A stretch of 58,758 nucleotides of DNA, from assembly GCA_019424135.1 (NCBI GenBank), contig JAHYZZ010000016.1:1-58758 (forward strand), given 5' to 3'. The translations under genes and the position numbers were made by a program. Positions 51,799 through 58,758 of this stretch are shown here, one piece after another; the first letter of the stretch is position 1; every line of letters begins with the position of its first letter. This DNA is from Lachnospiraceae bacterium. GTDB lineage: Bacteria > Bacillota > Clostridia > Lachnospirales > Lachnospiraceae. The notes under the pieces are model-generated. The model had not been told where the DNA came from. It made no database searches and worked only from the letters and a program-made list of their open reading frames with translations.

Positions 51799-52475
51799 GA
51801 TCCAGTGGGCATATAGCGTCTTAAGACTCCTGCCACATTGCTAAGTGGCATCGTCTGAAGCCAGATTCTTCCAGGACCTGTGATCAGTGTATTAAAGATC
51901 CCTTCTCCGCCGAACAGCATGTTCTTTACCCCCGGAACGCTTTTCACTTCCATGGTGCAGGTACCTTCCATGGCTGCCAGGTATCCGGTATCCACCACGA
52001 TCTGCTGTCCCGGTTGTAGATCATACTCAATCACATGTCCGTCAAATTCCGCAAATGCAACCCCCTGTCCGGACAGCTTCTGCATGATAAAACCTTCTCC
52101 GCCAAAAAGGCCGGAAGTAAATTTCTTATTAAAGAATACGGAGAGCTGCACCCCAGCCTCTCCTGCCAGAAATGAACTCTTTTGAAAGATCATTTCTTTT
52201 CCGGGTTCGATCTGAAATGCACGGATAGATCCCGGAAAGCTGGAAGCAAATGCGATCATCCCTTCGCCTCCCTGGGCGGTATAAATATTCTGGAAAATAT
52301 GCTCTCCGGCAAACATTCTGCCCAATGCCTTTCCGATTCCGCCGTTGCTGGACGTCTCCATCTTCATATTGGGCGACATCCATGCCATGCTGCCGCTTTC
52401 TGTGATCATCCGTTCCCCGCCTTCTAACTGGCATACTACCACCGGCAATGTATCGCCTAAAATCTGATACCTCAT
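51795..52475 (-). CDS. AIM24/TIGR00266 family protein
   Basis: This 226-aa all-beta protein has the AIM24-type repeats: EGGERMITESGSMAWMS, GGEGMIAFASSFPG, GEGFIMQKLSGQG, GGEGIFNTLITGPG and QTMPLSN near the C-terminus. No signal peptide or membrane segment is visible. The biochemical role of this widely spread family in bacteria is not established. AGGAGG precedes the ATG. It is monocistronic and its stop overlaps that of the convergent deoR gene by 4 nt. Confidence 0.9.
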   Translation of the reverse strand: MRYQILGDTLPVVVCQLEGGERMITESGSMAWMSPNMKMETSSNGGIGKALGRMFAGEHIFQNIYTAQGGEGMIAFASSFPGSIRAFQIEPGKEMIFQKSSFLAGEAGVQLSVFFNKKFTSGLFGGEGFIMQKLSGQGVAFAEFDGHVIEYDLQPGQQIVVDTGYLAAMEGTCTMEVKSVPGVKNMLFGGEGIFNTLITGPGRIWLQTMPLSNVAGVLRRYMPTGS

Positions 52476-52571
52476 GGTATTCTCCTCCTCACTGATAAAA
52501 TCTACTTTCCTGCTATCATTCTAACTGATCTCTCATATCCCGTAAAGCGGATTCATCAGTCTTAAAAAATC

Positions 52572-53546
52572 TTAAGATTTCTTCACAAAAGCGGTCATAA
52601 GATTCATCGCCTCAAAACTTTTTCCGTAGGTCCAGTTTAAAAATCCATGCAGCATCCCCTTCATGATATGGCACTGGGTCTTCACTCCGGCATCCTGGAG
52701 CCTGGCTGCATACCGAAGCCCCTGATCCAGCAGCGGATCGCATTCTGCAAAGACAAAACATGCCTCCGGCAGCCCTTTTAAGTCCTCTTCCCTGGCTAGA
52801 AGCGGAGACGCCAGCGGATCCTTTCTTTCTTCTTCTTTGGAAAAATACGGTGCCATAGGATCTTCCATGCAGCGATATTCCAGAAAATGTCCCCGTCCGT
52901 ACCGACGTTCCGATTCGGTCAGCTTTCTGGCATAGTTGGAAACCAAAGGATAGACCAGAATCTGCCTGCGGATCGAAGGGCCCTTTCGCTCTTTTGCCAG
53001 CCGTGCAACCACTGCTGCAAAATTTCCTCCAGAGCTGTCGCCTGCTACGTTTAGGTTTTCCGGATCTGCACCATATGCTTCTATGTGGTCCTTTGCCCAC
53101 CGGAGGGTCTCATAGGCTTCTTCCAATCCTATGGGGAACTTATACTCCGGCGCCAGGTGATAATCTGCAGCCACCACCACCATTTCTCCAGATGCAGCCA
53201 GATACCGGCAGACATATTCATACACCTCGATGCTGTTAAAAGAAAAAGAACCGCCATGGTAATACAAAAGCACCGGAAGTTTCTGTCCCTGCCGTGGCAC
53301 ATATACCCGTACCCGGATCGGCCCGTTTCCAAAATCACAAAAGACATCTTCCGACCTCACACTCATTACCTTGGAATAACAGTTACACTTCTGATAGGCC
53401 GCTGTCATCGCCGCAATGGACTCATAATTACTCTGACACCGCCATAAGTTTGCATGTTCCATATCCATAACCTGGGGCGCCATGATCTCTACCTCCGGTG
53501 CCACCTCCCCGTATTCTGGTTCCATAAATTTTCTGTACTCTTCCAT
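52572..53546 (-). CDS. Alpha/beta hydrolase of the hormone-sensitive lipase family
   Basis: This 324-aa esterase has the oxyanion motif HGGS (97-100), nucleophile Ser171 in GDSSGG, Asp270 in FAECDPLLDQG and His300 in MLHGFLNW. The fold and motifs fit HSL-type (family IV) carboxylesterases. No signal peptide is visible, so it is probably cytoplasmic. AAGGAGG precedes the ATG. It sits 15 nt after xylB in the same direction, so it may remove acyl groups from imported xylose-containing compounds; this is inference only. Confidence 0.9.
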   Translation of the reverse strand: MEEYRKFMEPEYGEVAPEVEIMAPQVMDMEHANLWRCQSNYESIAAMTAAYQKCNCYSKVMSVRSEDVFCDFGNGPIRVRVYVPRQGQKLPVLLYYHGGSFSFNSIEVYEYVCRYLAASGEMVVVAADYHLAPEYKFPIGLEEAYETLRWAKDHIEAYGADPENLNVAGDSSGGNFAAVVARLAKERKGPSIRRQILVYPLVSNYARKLTESERRYGRGHFLEYRCMEDPMAPYFSKEEERKDPLASPLLAREEDLKGLPEACFVFAECDPLLDQGLRYAARLQDAGVKTQCHIMKGMLHGFLNWTYGKSFEAMNLMTAFVKKS

Positions 53547-53561
53547 CCGCCTTTGACCTCC

Positions 53562-55022
53562 TTATCCAAACACATCCTTTAAAGCCGGATACAGTTTCCT
53601 GAATTTGGCATACCGTTTCTCATATTTCTCCACCAGATCTGGTTCTGGCTCTACGGTATCCACTACATGTACCAACTTTTCTGCCGCTTCCTCCACACTT
53701 TCAAACTCGCCGCATCCGACTGCCGCCAGGATTGCACCGCCAAGACCCGGTCCTTCTTCGCTGGCAATCACGTCTACCTTCAGGTTCATTACATTGGCAA
53801 TCATCCGCTTCCAGAGGGCGCTCTTTGCCCCGCCGCCGCAAATCTTGGTCCGTTCAAGGTGAATCCCCAGGCTTTTTGCCACCTCCAGCGAATCCCGCAG
53901 TGCAAACGCCACGCCCTCCAGGACGGCCTGTGTCATCTCCTCCCGTGTTGTGTCCATGGACATACCAATAAAGCATGCTCTGGCATCTGGATCATTGTGG
54001 GGAGATCTCTCTCCCATCAGATAGGGCAGATAAAACACCTGGTTTTCGCCAAGTCTCTTAATCTGTTGTTGTTCCCCGGAATAATCCTTTGTCTTCAGGA
54101 TCTCTTCCATCCACCATTTATTGCAGGCTGCCGCGCTTAACATACATCCCATCAGATGATAATGTCCGTCGGCATGGGCGAAGGAGTGCAGTGCATTGTT
54201 CTCATCCACCCTGAACTTCCTGCTGGAGATAAAGATGGTCCCAGACGTTCCAAGAGAAATATTGCACCGTCCCTCTCCTACCGTCCCGGTCCCTACTGCG
54301 GCTGCCGCATTGTCTCCGGCTCCCGCCACGATCTTTACATCTTTCGAAAGGCCCAGCTCTTCTGCCAGCTCTGGCTTTAAGACGCCGACCACTTCATAGC
54401 TTTCAAACAGTTTTGGCAGCTGTTCTTCTGTGATGCCGCAGATGTCCATCATCTCCCTGGACCAGCACTTATGCTCCACATCCAGGAGCAGCATTCCGGA
54501 TGCATCCGAATAATCTGTACAGTGAACTCCGCTTAACCGATAGGACAGGTAGTCTTTTGGCAGCATAATCTTAGCAATCCTCTTAAAATTCTCCGGCTCC
54601 TCCTCTTTCATCCATAAAAGCTTCGGTGCTGTAAACCCGGCGAAGGCGATATTGGCAGTATATTTCGACAGTGTCTCTTTTCCCACTTTTTCGTTTAAGT
54701 CATCCGTCTGCTTGGCTGTTCGTCCGTCATTCCAAAGAATAGCCGGCCTAATCACCTGATCTTCACGATCCAGCGCCACCAGACCATGCATCTGTCCACC
54801 GCAGCCGATCCCTGCCACCAGATGTTTCTCACAGTCCGCCGTCAGTTCCCGGATCCCATCTATTGTCTGTTCATACCAGTCCTTGGGATCTTGCTCTGAC
54901 CATCCCGGATGTGGAAAATACAGCGGATATTCTCTGGATACCACCTTGTGGATCTTGCCGCTTTCATCCATAAGCAAAAGCTTTACCGCTGAAGTTCCCA
55001 GATCGATTCCAATATAATACAT
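53562..55022 (-). CDS. xylB: Xylulokinase
   Basis: This 486-aa FGGY-family kinase phosphorylates D-xylulose to xylulose-5-phosphate. Marks are GIDLGTSAVKLLLMDESG at the N-terminus, HPGWSEQDP, GCGGQMHGLVALD, NISLGTSGTI and the C-terminal GGGAKSALWKRM. AGGAGG lies about 7 nt before the ATG. No xylose isomerase or transporter is in the window. Its product feeds the pentose-phosphate pool that hxlAB also draws on. Another FGGY sugar cannot be excluded, but GQMHGLV favours xylulose. Confidence 0.93.
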   Translation of the reverse strand: MYYIGIDLGTSAVKLLLMDESGKIHKVVSREYPLYFPHPGWSEQDPKDWYEQTIDGIRELTADCEKHLVAGIGCGGQMHGLVALDREDQVIRPAILWNDGRTAKQTDDLNEKVGKETLSKYTANIAFAGFTAPKLLWMKEEEPENFKRIAKIMLPKDYLSYRLSGVHCTDYSDASGMLLLDVEHKCWSREMMDICGITEEQLPKLFESYEVVGVLKPELAEELGLSKDVKIVAGAGDNAAAAVGTGTVGEGRCNISLGTSGTIFISSRKFRVDENNALHSFAHADGHYHLMGCMLSAAACNKWWMEEILKTKDYSGEQQQIKRLGENQVFYLPYLMGERSPHNDPDARACFIGMSMDTTREEMTQAVLEGVAFALRDSLEVAKSLGIHLERTKICGGGAKSALWKRMIANVMNLKVDVIASEEGPGLGGAILAAVGCGEFESVEEAAEKLVHVVDTVEPEPDLVEKYEKRYAKFRKLYPALKDVFG

Positions 55023-55138
55023 AGACTTCCCTCCTGATCTTTCATACTCTTAGCCTAAATTTTATCACAATCCTACTTTGACAGCCACACACTTTCTTAA
55101 GAACTTCTTATCTCTTCCTAAACATTCTGTAATATCTC

Positions 55139-55167
55139 TTGAGACTTTTTCATAAACATAATAAAAT
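55139..55167 (+). promoter_or_regulatory. Predicted promoter of the acidic membrane protein gene
   Basis: TTGAGA (55139-55144), a 17-nt spacer and TAAAAT (55162-55167) lie 26 nt before the ATG at 55194; GGAGG follows. Confidence 0.6.
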
Positions 55168-55193
55168 GGAAAACGTTTTAGGAGGGATGAACC

Positions 55194-55952
55194 ATGAGTA
55201 TAAATAGAGCATCATCTGACAAACAAGAGGACTACAGCCAGTATTTTGATGATGATTTTGAAGTAATTTATGAAGGCGATCTTCCGGACCTGTCTATGGA
55301 CGAGCCTAAAGATGATGATTATTACGATGTGTTATCCAATCTTTCAGAGCTGGATCATACAAAGAAAATAGATTATGTCAAAGAAAATGCAGATACTGCC
55401 CGGCTAAGGCGAGAAAAGAAAAAGCAGGGGAAAAGATGGCGGATGCCAAATCTTTTATCCCCTGCCGGAAAAACTGCCAAAGCCGGAGCAAAAACACTAA
55501 AAACCGGGGCGAAAGCGGCTATTCGGATTCTAAACCTGGGCTTGCGGTGCGCCGCTTTGATCCTTTCGGTCATGATTCTGTGTCTGCTGGCTCAAAGTTT
55601 CCAGGAGAACTACCAGCCTCTTGGAAATATCACGACCGCAGTAGCAGAACATAATTATGCCTTGGCTGCCTACGCAGGCGTAGCCTTATTTTTGTTGCTC
55701 ATCGAAGGAATCACTTGTCTGTCCCTGCTATTTAGCAGATATAAAAGCGGTCTGTTTTCCTTTCTTTTTATCTATATCGGCGCCTTCCTGTCCGCCCTTA
55801 TGTATCCTCTGATCCCGGTGACCGAGGAACCACTTCAAGGCCTGCAGGCTGCGCTTATGGTATATGCTAGCTTAAAGGATTCCCTGCTGCCCCTTTGTGG
55901 CGCCGGAGTGATCATCTGTCTGATCCGCCGTCTTTTGAACCGGAGGCTGTAA
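55194..55952 (+). CDS. Membrane protein with acidic N-terminus, unknown function
   Basis: This 252-aa protein has a strongly acidic cytoplasmic N-terminus (1-65). A basic Lys/Arg/Ala-rich stretch (70-111) leads into four predicted membrane segments (about 114-134, 157-180, 186-206 and 228-245). I do not recognise a named family. GGAGG precedes the ATG and it has its own promoter. The acidic-basic switch before the first membrane segment suggests a binding or regulatory tail. It overlaps the convergent membrane protein gene by 41 nt at the 3' end. Confidence 0.75.
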   Translation: MSINRASSDKQEDYSQYFDDDFEVIYEGDLPDLSMDEPKDDDYYDVLSNLSELDHTKKIDYVKENADTARLRREKKKQGKRWRMPNLLSPAGKTAKAGAKTLKTGAKAAIRILNLGLRCAALILSVMILCLLAQSFQENYQPLGNITTAVAEHNYALAAYAGVALFLLLIEGITCLSLLFSRYKSGLFSFLFIYIGAFLSALMYPLIPVTEEPLQGLQAALMVYASLKDSLLPLCGAGVIICLIRRLLNRRL

Positions 55953-56784
55953 CCTCCTCCATCGCCTGTTCCAGAAAATCCGCATCTTTGGTCTTCAGCC
56001 GTGGAATAAACTTACGGGCAAACCTCCCTTTTCCACGGCTCTTTACATAAAAGTAACCGATGATAGAAAAGATGAACGCACCCACAAAATTGACGAATAA
56101 ATCATTCATCGTATCCAGAAGTCCAATGTCCAGATATCCTCCAACTCCCAGGTCTTTTCCGTTAACCAGAACTTCTGTGATGTTTTGTACCGGAATGGGA
56201 ATGTTCGACTTTGTCGAATCCAGCATCACCGATGAAAATTGATGGATCACTGTATCCTTCTGCATATCCAGTCCAAAAAAACGATCCATCCCAAACTCAA
56301 AAAATTCCCAGATCACACCGATGGTCATAGAAAAACAGAATGCGACGATGGCTAAAAATACCGGAGACAACTGAATAGAAAAACGCTTGCTCCTGTTTAG
56401 GATATCCACCAGCGCAAATCCGATGGCTGCCATCAAAAACCCGTTCAGCGTATGCAACACGGTATCCCAGAAGGGGAACTTGATATAATACGCCTGAATT
56501 TCTCCCAGGATCTCAGCGGCAAAGATAAAGACCAAAATGGTGATCTCCAGAGCCGTTGGGAGCTCGGTCTTTAGATTAATCTGAATCAGGCTTGGCATGA
56601 CAAGAAGAACCAGCGTCAGCAGGCATAGGAACACATTTTCATAATTCCGATTAAAAATCTGTAGAACCATCATCAGGATTACCATCGCCCGCAGCACAAA
56701 ATATACGATAAAGGAGCTTTTGTGCTCTCTCAGTTCCATATGCAGGGCTTTTCCCAGCACACGCATTCGTTTTTTTATCTTCAT
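55912..56784 (-). CDS. DUF2238/YjdF-like membrane protein
   Basis: This 290-aa protein has six predicted membrane segments (about 25-45, 50-68, 78-96, 107-129, 140-163, 232-252). DTVLHTLNGFLMAAIGF, GVIWEFFEFGMDRFFG and LDTMNDLFVNFVGAF contain conserved Asp, His and Glu in the pattern of the YjdF/DUF2238 family. The C-terminal tail is basic and then acidic. Function is unknown. GGAG precedes the ATG. It lies 25 nt after the SufB gene, so it may be cotranscribed with sufCB, or it may be separate. Confidence 0.75.
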   Translation of the reverse strand: MKIKKRMRVLGKALHMELREHKSSFIVYFVLRAMVILMMVLQIFNRNYENVFLCLLTLVLLVMPSLIQINLKTELPTALEITILVFIFAAEILGEIQAYYIKFPFWDTVLHTLNGFLMAAIGFALVDILNRSKRFSIQLSPVFLAIVAFCFSMTIGVIWEFFEFGMDRFFGLDMQKDTVIHQFSSVMLDSTKSNIPIPVQNITEVLVNGKDLGVGGYLDIGLLDTMNDLFVNFVGAFIFSIIGYFYVKSRGKGRFARKFIPRLKTKDADFLEQAMEEVTASGSKDGGSDR

Positions 56785-56809
56785 AAATAAATCTCCACGT
56801 ACTTTGTGA

Positions 56810-57736
56810 TCAGTTCAGGAAATTTTCAATGATCACGCCTTCCGCCTCTTCTTCCGTCATTCCCAGAGTCCGCAGCTTGATCAGCTGTTCATCATTGATC
56901 CTTCCGATGGCGGCCTCATGGATGATGGCAGCATCCAGATGTTTGGCATCAATCTCTGGAATAGAACTGACTTCCGCGTGATCCATAATAATCGAATCAC
57001 ACTGGATATGAGCGTGACATTTCGTATTTCCCACTGCCTTGGGATGGAACACCTGCCTGGATGTTCCCTTTGCAACAGAACGAGACACGATCTGGGCAGA
57101 GCTTCCTTCCCCGTCCAAGTCCACTTCTATATTGGATTCTGCCGTCTGCTGGTCATGAGTCATCAGTCTCTCCAGCACGTAAAGCTTGGATCCTGGTCCC
57201 ATGTGCACGTCTGTCTCACGCAGTGTAGAGTCGACACCCTTAATCTGTGCCGTATCCAGAGTAAATACAGAATCATCTTCCATATAAACCTTGGTCACAG
57301 GGTTGAGCACTCTCGCCCCAGTGCCTTCTCCTTCCCCGTAATGCTTCTCTTCATAGCGTACGTTGGCATTCTTCCCTACATGGAACGAATGAATCCCGTC
57401 ATGACGGCTCTCATTACAGCCGCTGTTATGAATTCCACATCCGGCGACTATGGTCACATCTGCACCGTCTGCGATATAGAAATCATTATATACGATATCT
57501 GTCATGCCGGAGGCGTCAACCACCACCGGAATGTGTACCTGTTCTCCCTTCGTCTCTCCATCAATGTAGACGTCAATCCCTGGTTTATCTTCTTTTTTCC
57601 GTATCTTGATATGTTCACTGTCGCCATGACACAGTGCGATCCCGTTATGGCGCAGGTTAAATGCACCTTTTTGCTGGAATCCTGCATCATCGATCTGTTT
57701 TAGAATCTTTTCTGTTATTTCATCCAATAATGTCAT
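56810..57736 (-). CDS. sufB: SufB/SufD-like Fe-S assembly scaffold (minimal SUF)
   Basis: This 308-aa scaffold protein is shorter than standard SufB (about 470) and consists mainly of the right-handed beta-helix core. VAGCGIHNSGCNESRHDG and HAHIQCDSIIMDH supply Cys/His residues, and the C-terminal HEAAIGRINDEQLIKLRTLG is typical of SufB/SufD. With SufC it should build and deliver Fe-S clusters. The start is an ATG at 57736 with GGAGG 9 nt upstream; a TTG two codons earlier is too close to that site. Only sufC and this one gene are present, as in the minimal SUF-like (SMS) systems of anaerobes. Confidence 0.92.
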   Translation of the reverse strand: MTLLDEITEKILKQIDDAGFQQKGAFNLRHNGIALCHGDSEHIKIRKKEDKPGIDVYIDGETKGEQVHIPVVVDASGMTDIVYNDFYIADGADVTIVAGCGIHNSGCNESRHDGIHSFHVGKNANVRYEEKHYGEGEGTGARVLNPVTKVYMEDDSVFTLDTAQIKGVDSTLRETDVHMGPGSKLYVLERLMTHDQQTAESNIEVDLDGEGSSAQIVSRSVAKGTSRQVFHPKAVGNTKCHAHIQCDSIIMDHAEVSSIPEIDAKHLDAAIIHEAAIGRINDEQLIKLRTLGMTEEEAEGVIIENFLN

Positions 57737-57751
57737 TTCCAAACGCCTCCT

Positions 57752-58474
57752 TTATTCTCGCTCCATGCATACGCAGCTGTCACCTTTGTCCAGCAATGTG
57801 GGAAGAATCTCATCTCTTGGTCCGATGGTAGCAATTTTTCCATCTTCAATAACCATAATGCGGTCCGCCATCTGAATGATCCTCTCCTGATGAGAAATGA
57901 GGATCAGGCTTTCCTCTTTCTTTTTGTGTATTTTCTCAAACTGCTGGATCAGCATGGAAAAGCTCCATAGATCAATCCCCGCCTCCGGCTCATCAAAGAT
58001 ACACAGCTTATGAGGCTTTGCCAGAACCGTAGCAATCTCCAGACGCTTCATCTCCCCACCGGACAGTGTCCCGTCTACTTCTCTTTTGATATACTCTCTT
58101 GCACACAGTCCCACTGCGCTTAACATTTTACAGCATTCCGGATCGCTTAACTCTCTTCCCGCCGCCAAAGACAACAACTTACTCACCGTCATCCCCTTAA
58201 ATCTTGGCGGCTGCTGAAACGCGAACCCGATCCCGGCGCCTGCCCGGTGATCGATGTCATAAGAAGAAATATCTTCCCCATCCAGAATAATCTGGCCTGC
58301 ATCTGCTTCTTCAATCCCCATCAGTACCTTGGCTAGGGTGGATTTCCCGCCACCGTTGGGGCCGGTGATGACCAGCATCTCTCCGTCCTTTACCTGAAAG
58401 CTTATATTTTCAACGATACTTCTCTCTACGCCATTTTCATTAACCTTAAATGTCAGATTATTAACTTCCAGCAT
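57752..58474 (-). CDS. sufC: SufC Fe-S assembly ATPase
   Basis: This 240-aa ABC-type ATPase has Walker A GPNGGGKS (38-45), signature LSGGEMKRLEIA and Walker B LCIFDEPEAGID. It drives Fe-S cluster assembly on the SufB/D-like scaffold encoded 15 nt downstream. AGGAG precedes the ATG at about 11 nt. It leads the operon from a near-consensus promoter. No sufS or sufU gene is visible, so sulphur would come from a desulphurase encoded elsewhere. Confidence 0.95.
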   Translation of the reverse strand: MLEVNNLTFKVNENGVERSIVENISFQVKDGEMLVITGPNGGGKSTLAKVLMGIEEADAGQIILDGEDISSYDIDHRAGAGIGFAFQQPPRFKGMTVSKLLSLAAGRELSDPECCKMLSAVGLCAREYIKREVDGTLSGGEMKRLEIATVLAKPHKLCIFDEPEAGIDLWSFSMLIQQFEKIHKKKEESLILISHQERIIQMADRIMVIEDGKIATIGPRDEILPTLLDKGDSCVCMERE

Positions 58475-58519
58475 CTTTTCATCCGCTCCTTTTCATGCTT
58501 GTCTCTTTCCACACAGCAC

Positions 58520-58548
58520 ATTATAGCTTCTTTTGCTCTGTGATTCAA
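58520..58548 (-). promoter_or_regulatory. Predicted promoter of sufCB
   Basis: On the minus strand TTGAAT (58543-58548), a 17-nt spacer and consensus TATAAT (58520-58525) lie 46 nt before the sufC ATG. Confidence 0.7.
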
Positions 58549-58610
58549 GCCGGTTAGAAATAAAAAAAGAACCGCAACCCCCGACGTAATATCAAGAATC
58601 ACGATCCCAA

Positions 58611-58690
58611 TGCGGATGACAGGAATCGAACCTGCACACCGAAGTACTAGATCCTAAGTCTAGCGCGTCTGCCAGTTCCGCCACATCCGC
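58611..58690 (-). tRNA. tRNA-Leu (anticodon TAG)
   Basis: On the minus strand the acceptor is GCGGATG/CATCCGC with discriminator A. The anticodon stem CTAGA/TCTAG holds loop CTTAGGA (anticodon TAG), a variable arm has the TTCG tetraloop, and the T arm is GCAGG-TTCGATT-CCTGT. CCA is not encoded. Confidence 0.95.
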
Positions 58691-58711
58691 TCACAATATT
58701 TATAATACAAG

Positions 58712-58735
58712 AGCGGAAACCTGATGATTTCCGCT
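58712..58735. terminator. Hairpin upstream of tRNA-Leu, possible terminator
   Basis: AGCGGAAA (58712-58719) and TTTCCGCT (58728-58735) form an 8-bp stem near the right edge. It may end a transcript of a gene off the window. The T-tract is weak on both strands, so confidence is low. Confidence 0.35.
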
Positions 58736-58758
58736 TCTTTACAACTGAGCGTGCGGGG

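Overview
The window looks like chromosomal DNA of a gut-type Clostridia, most probably Lachnospiraceae. This rests on the gene families present (GlnN-type glutamine synthetase, archaeal-type AspRS with GatCAB, two-gene SUF system, Csp-like S8 protease, DUF5721, DUF4358), Firmicutes-style purine-rich Shine-Dalgarno sites, a CIRCE operator and a T-box. I see no phage genes, transposase, CRISPR array or rRNA. About 49 protein genes and two tRNA genes are packed tightly, mostly on the minus strand. The family assignments are ordinary; the unusual features are regulatory and structural.

Layout. 1-3.0 kb: 3' part of a CobW GTPase, a C39-like peptidase, tRNA-Gly(TCC) and a D-2-hydroxyacid dehydrogenase. 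3.0-13.5 kb: a run of ten minus-strand genes with tiny gaps or overlaps. From the promoter at 13.6 kb they are SGNH hydrolase, DUF4358, MBOAT and DHHW (a surface O-acylation set), RluF, LigA, a divergent ClpX, a Csp-like S8 protease, a coiled-coil protein and an LspA-like protein. 13.6-20.6 kb: DUF5721, htpG under CIRCE, and an FtsX/MacB-type exporter with a very long coiled coil. 20.7-28.2 kb: a PurF-like protein without its glutaminase nucleophile, then gatB, gatA, gatC, a zinc-ribbon membrane protein and aspS behind a T-box whose specifier reads AAC (Asn), overlapping GAA (Glu). This is the indirect tRNA-dependent Asn (and Gln) route.

28.2-35.4 kb: a ClC antiporter, a GldA/GldF/GldG/DUF4340 ABC cluster and mtnA. 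35.4-43.9 kb: a nitrogen-assimilation locus with gltBD and glnN divergently transcribed, each with a structured leader that looks like an attenuator. 44-47.7 kb: galK-galT with a divergent AraC regulator. 47.6-51.8 kb: hxlA-hxlB (ribulose monophosphate enzymes), a class II aldolase and a PfkB kinase, with a divergent DeoR regulator and TTCTTG repeats in the control regions. 51.8-58.7 kb: an AIM24 protein, an HSL-type hydrolase, xylulokinase, two membrane proteins, a minimal sufC-sufB pair and tRNA-Leu(TAG).

Three convergent gene pairs overlap so that the intrinsic terminator of one gene lies inside the coding end of the other (820-845, 3047-3080, 51751-51777). The best candidates for under-described biology are the glutaminase-dead PurF paralogue, the ClpX paralogue lacking the RKH loop next to a Csp-like protease, the structured gltB and glnN leaders, and the hxlAB-aldolase-kinase module. 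All functions are inferred by reading the sequence; no database search was run.
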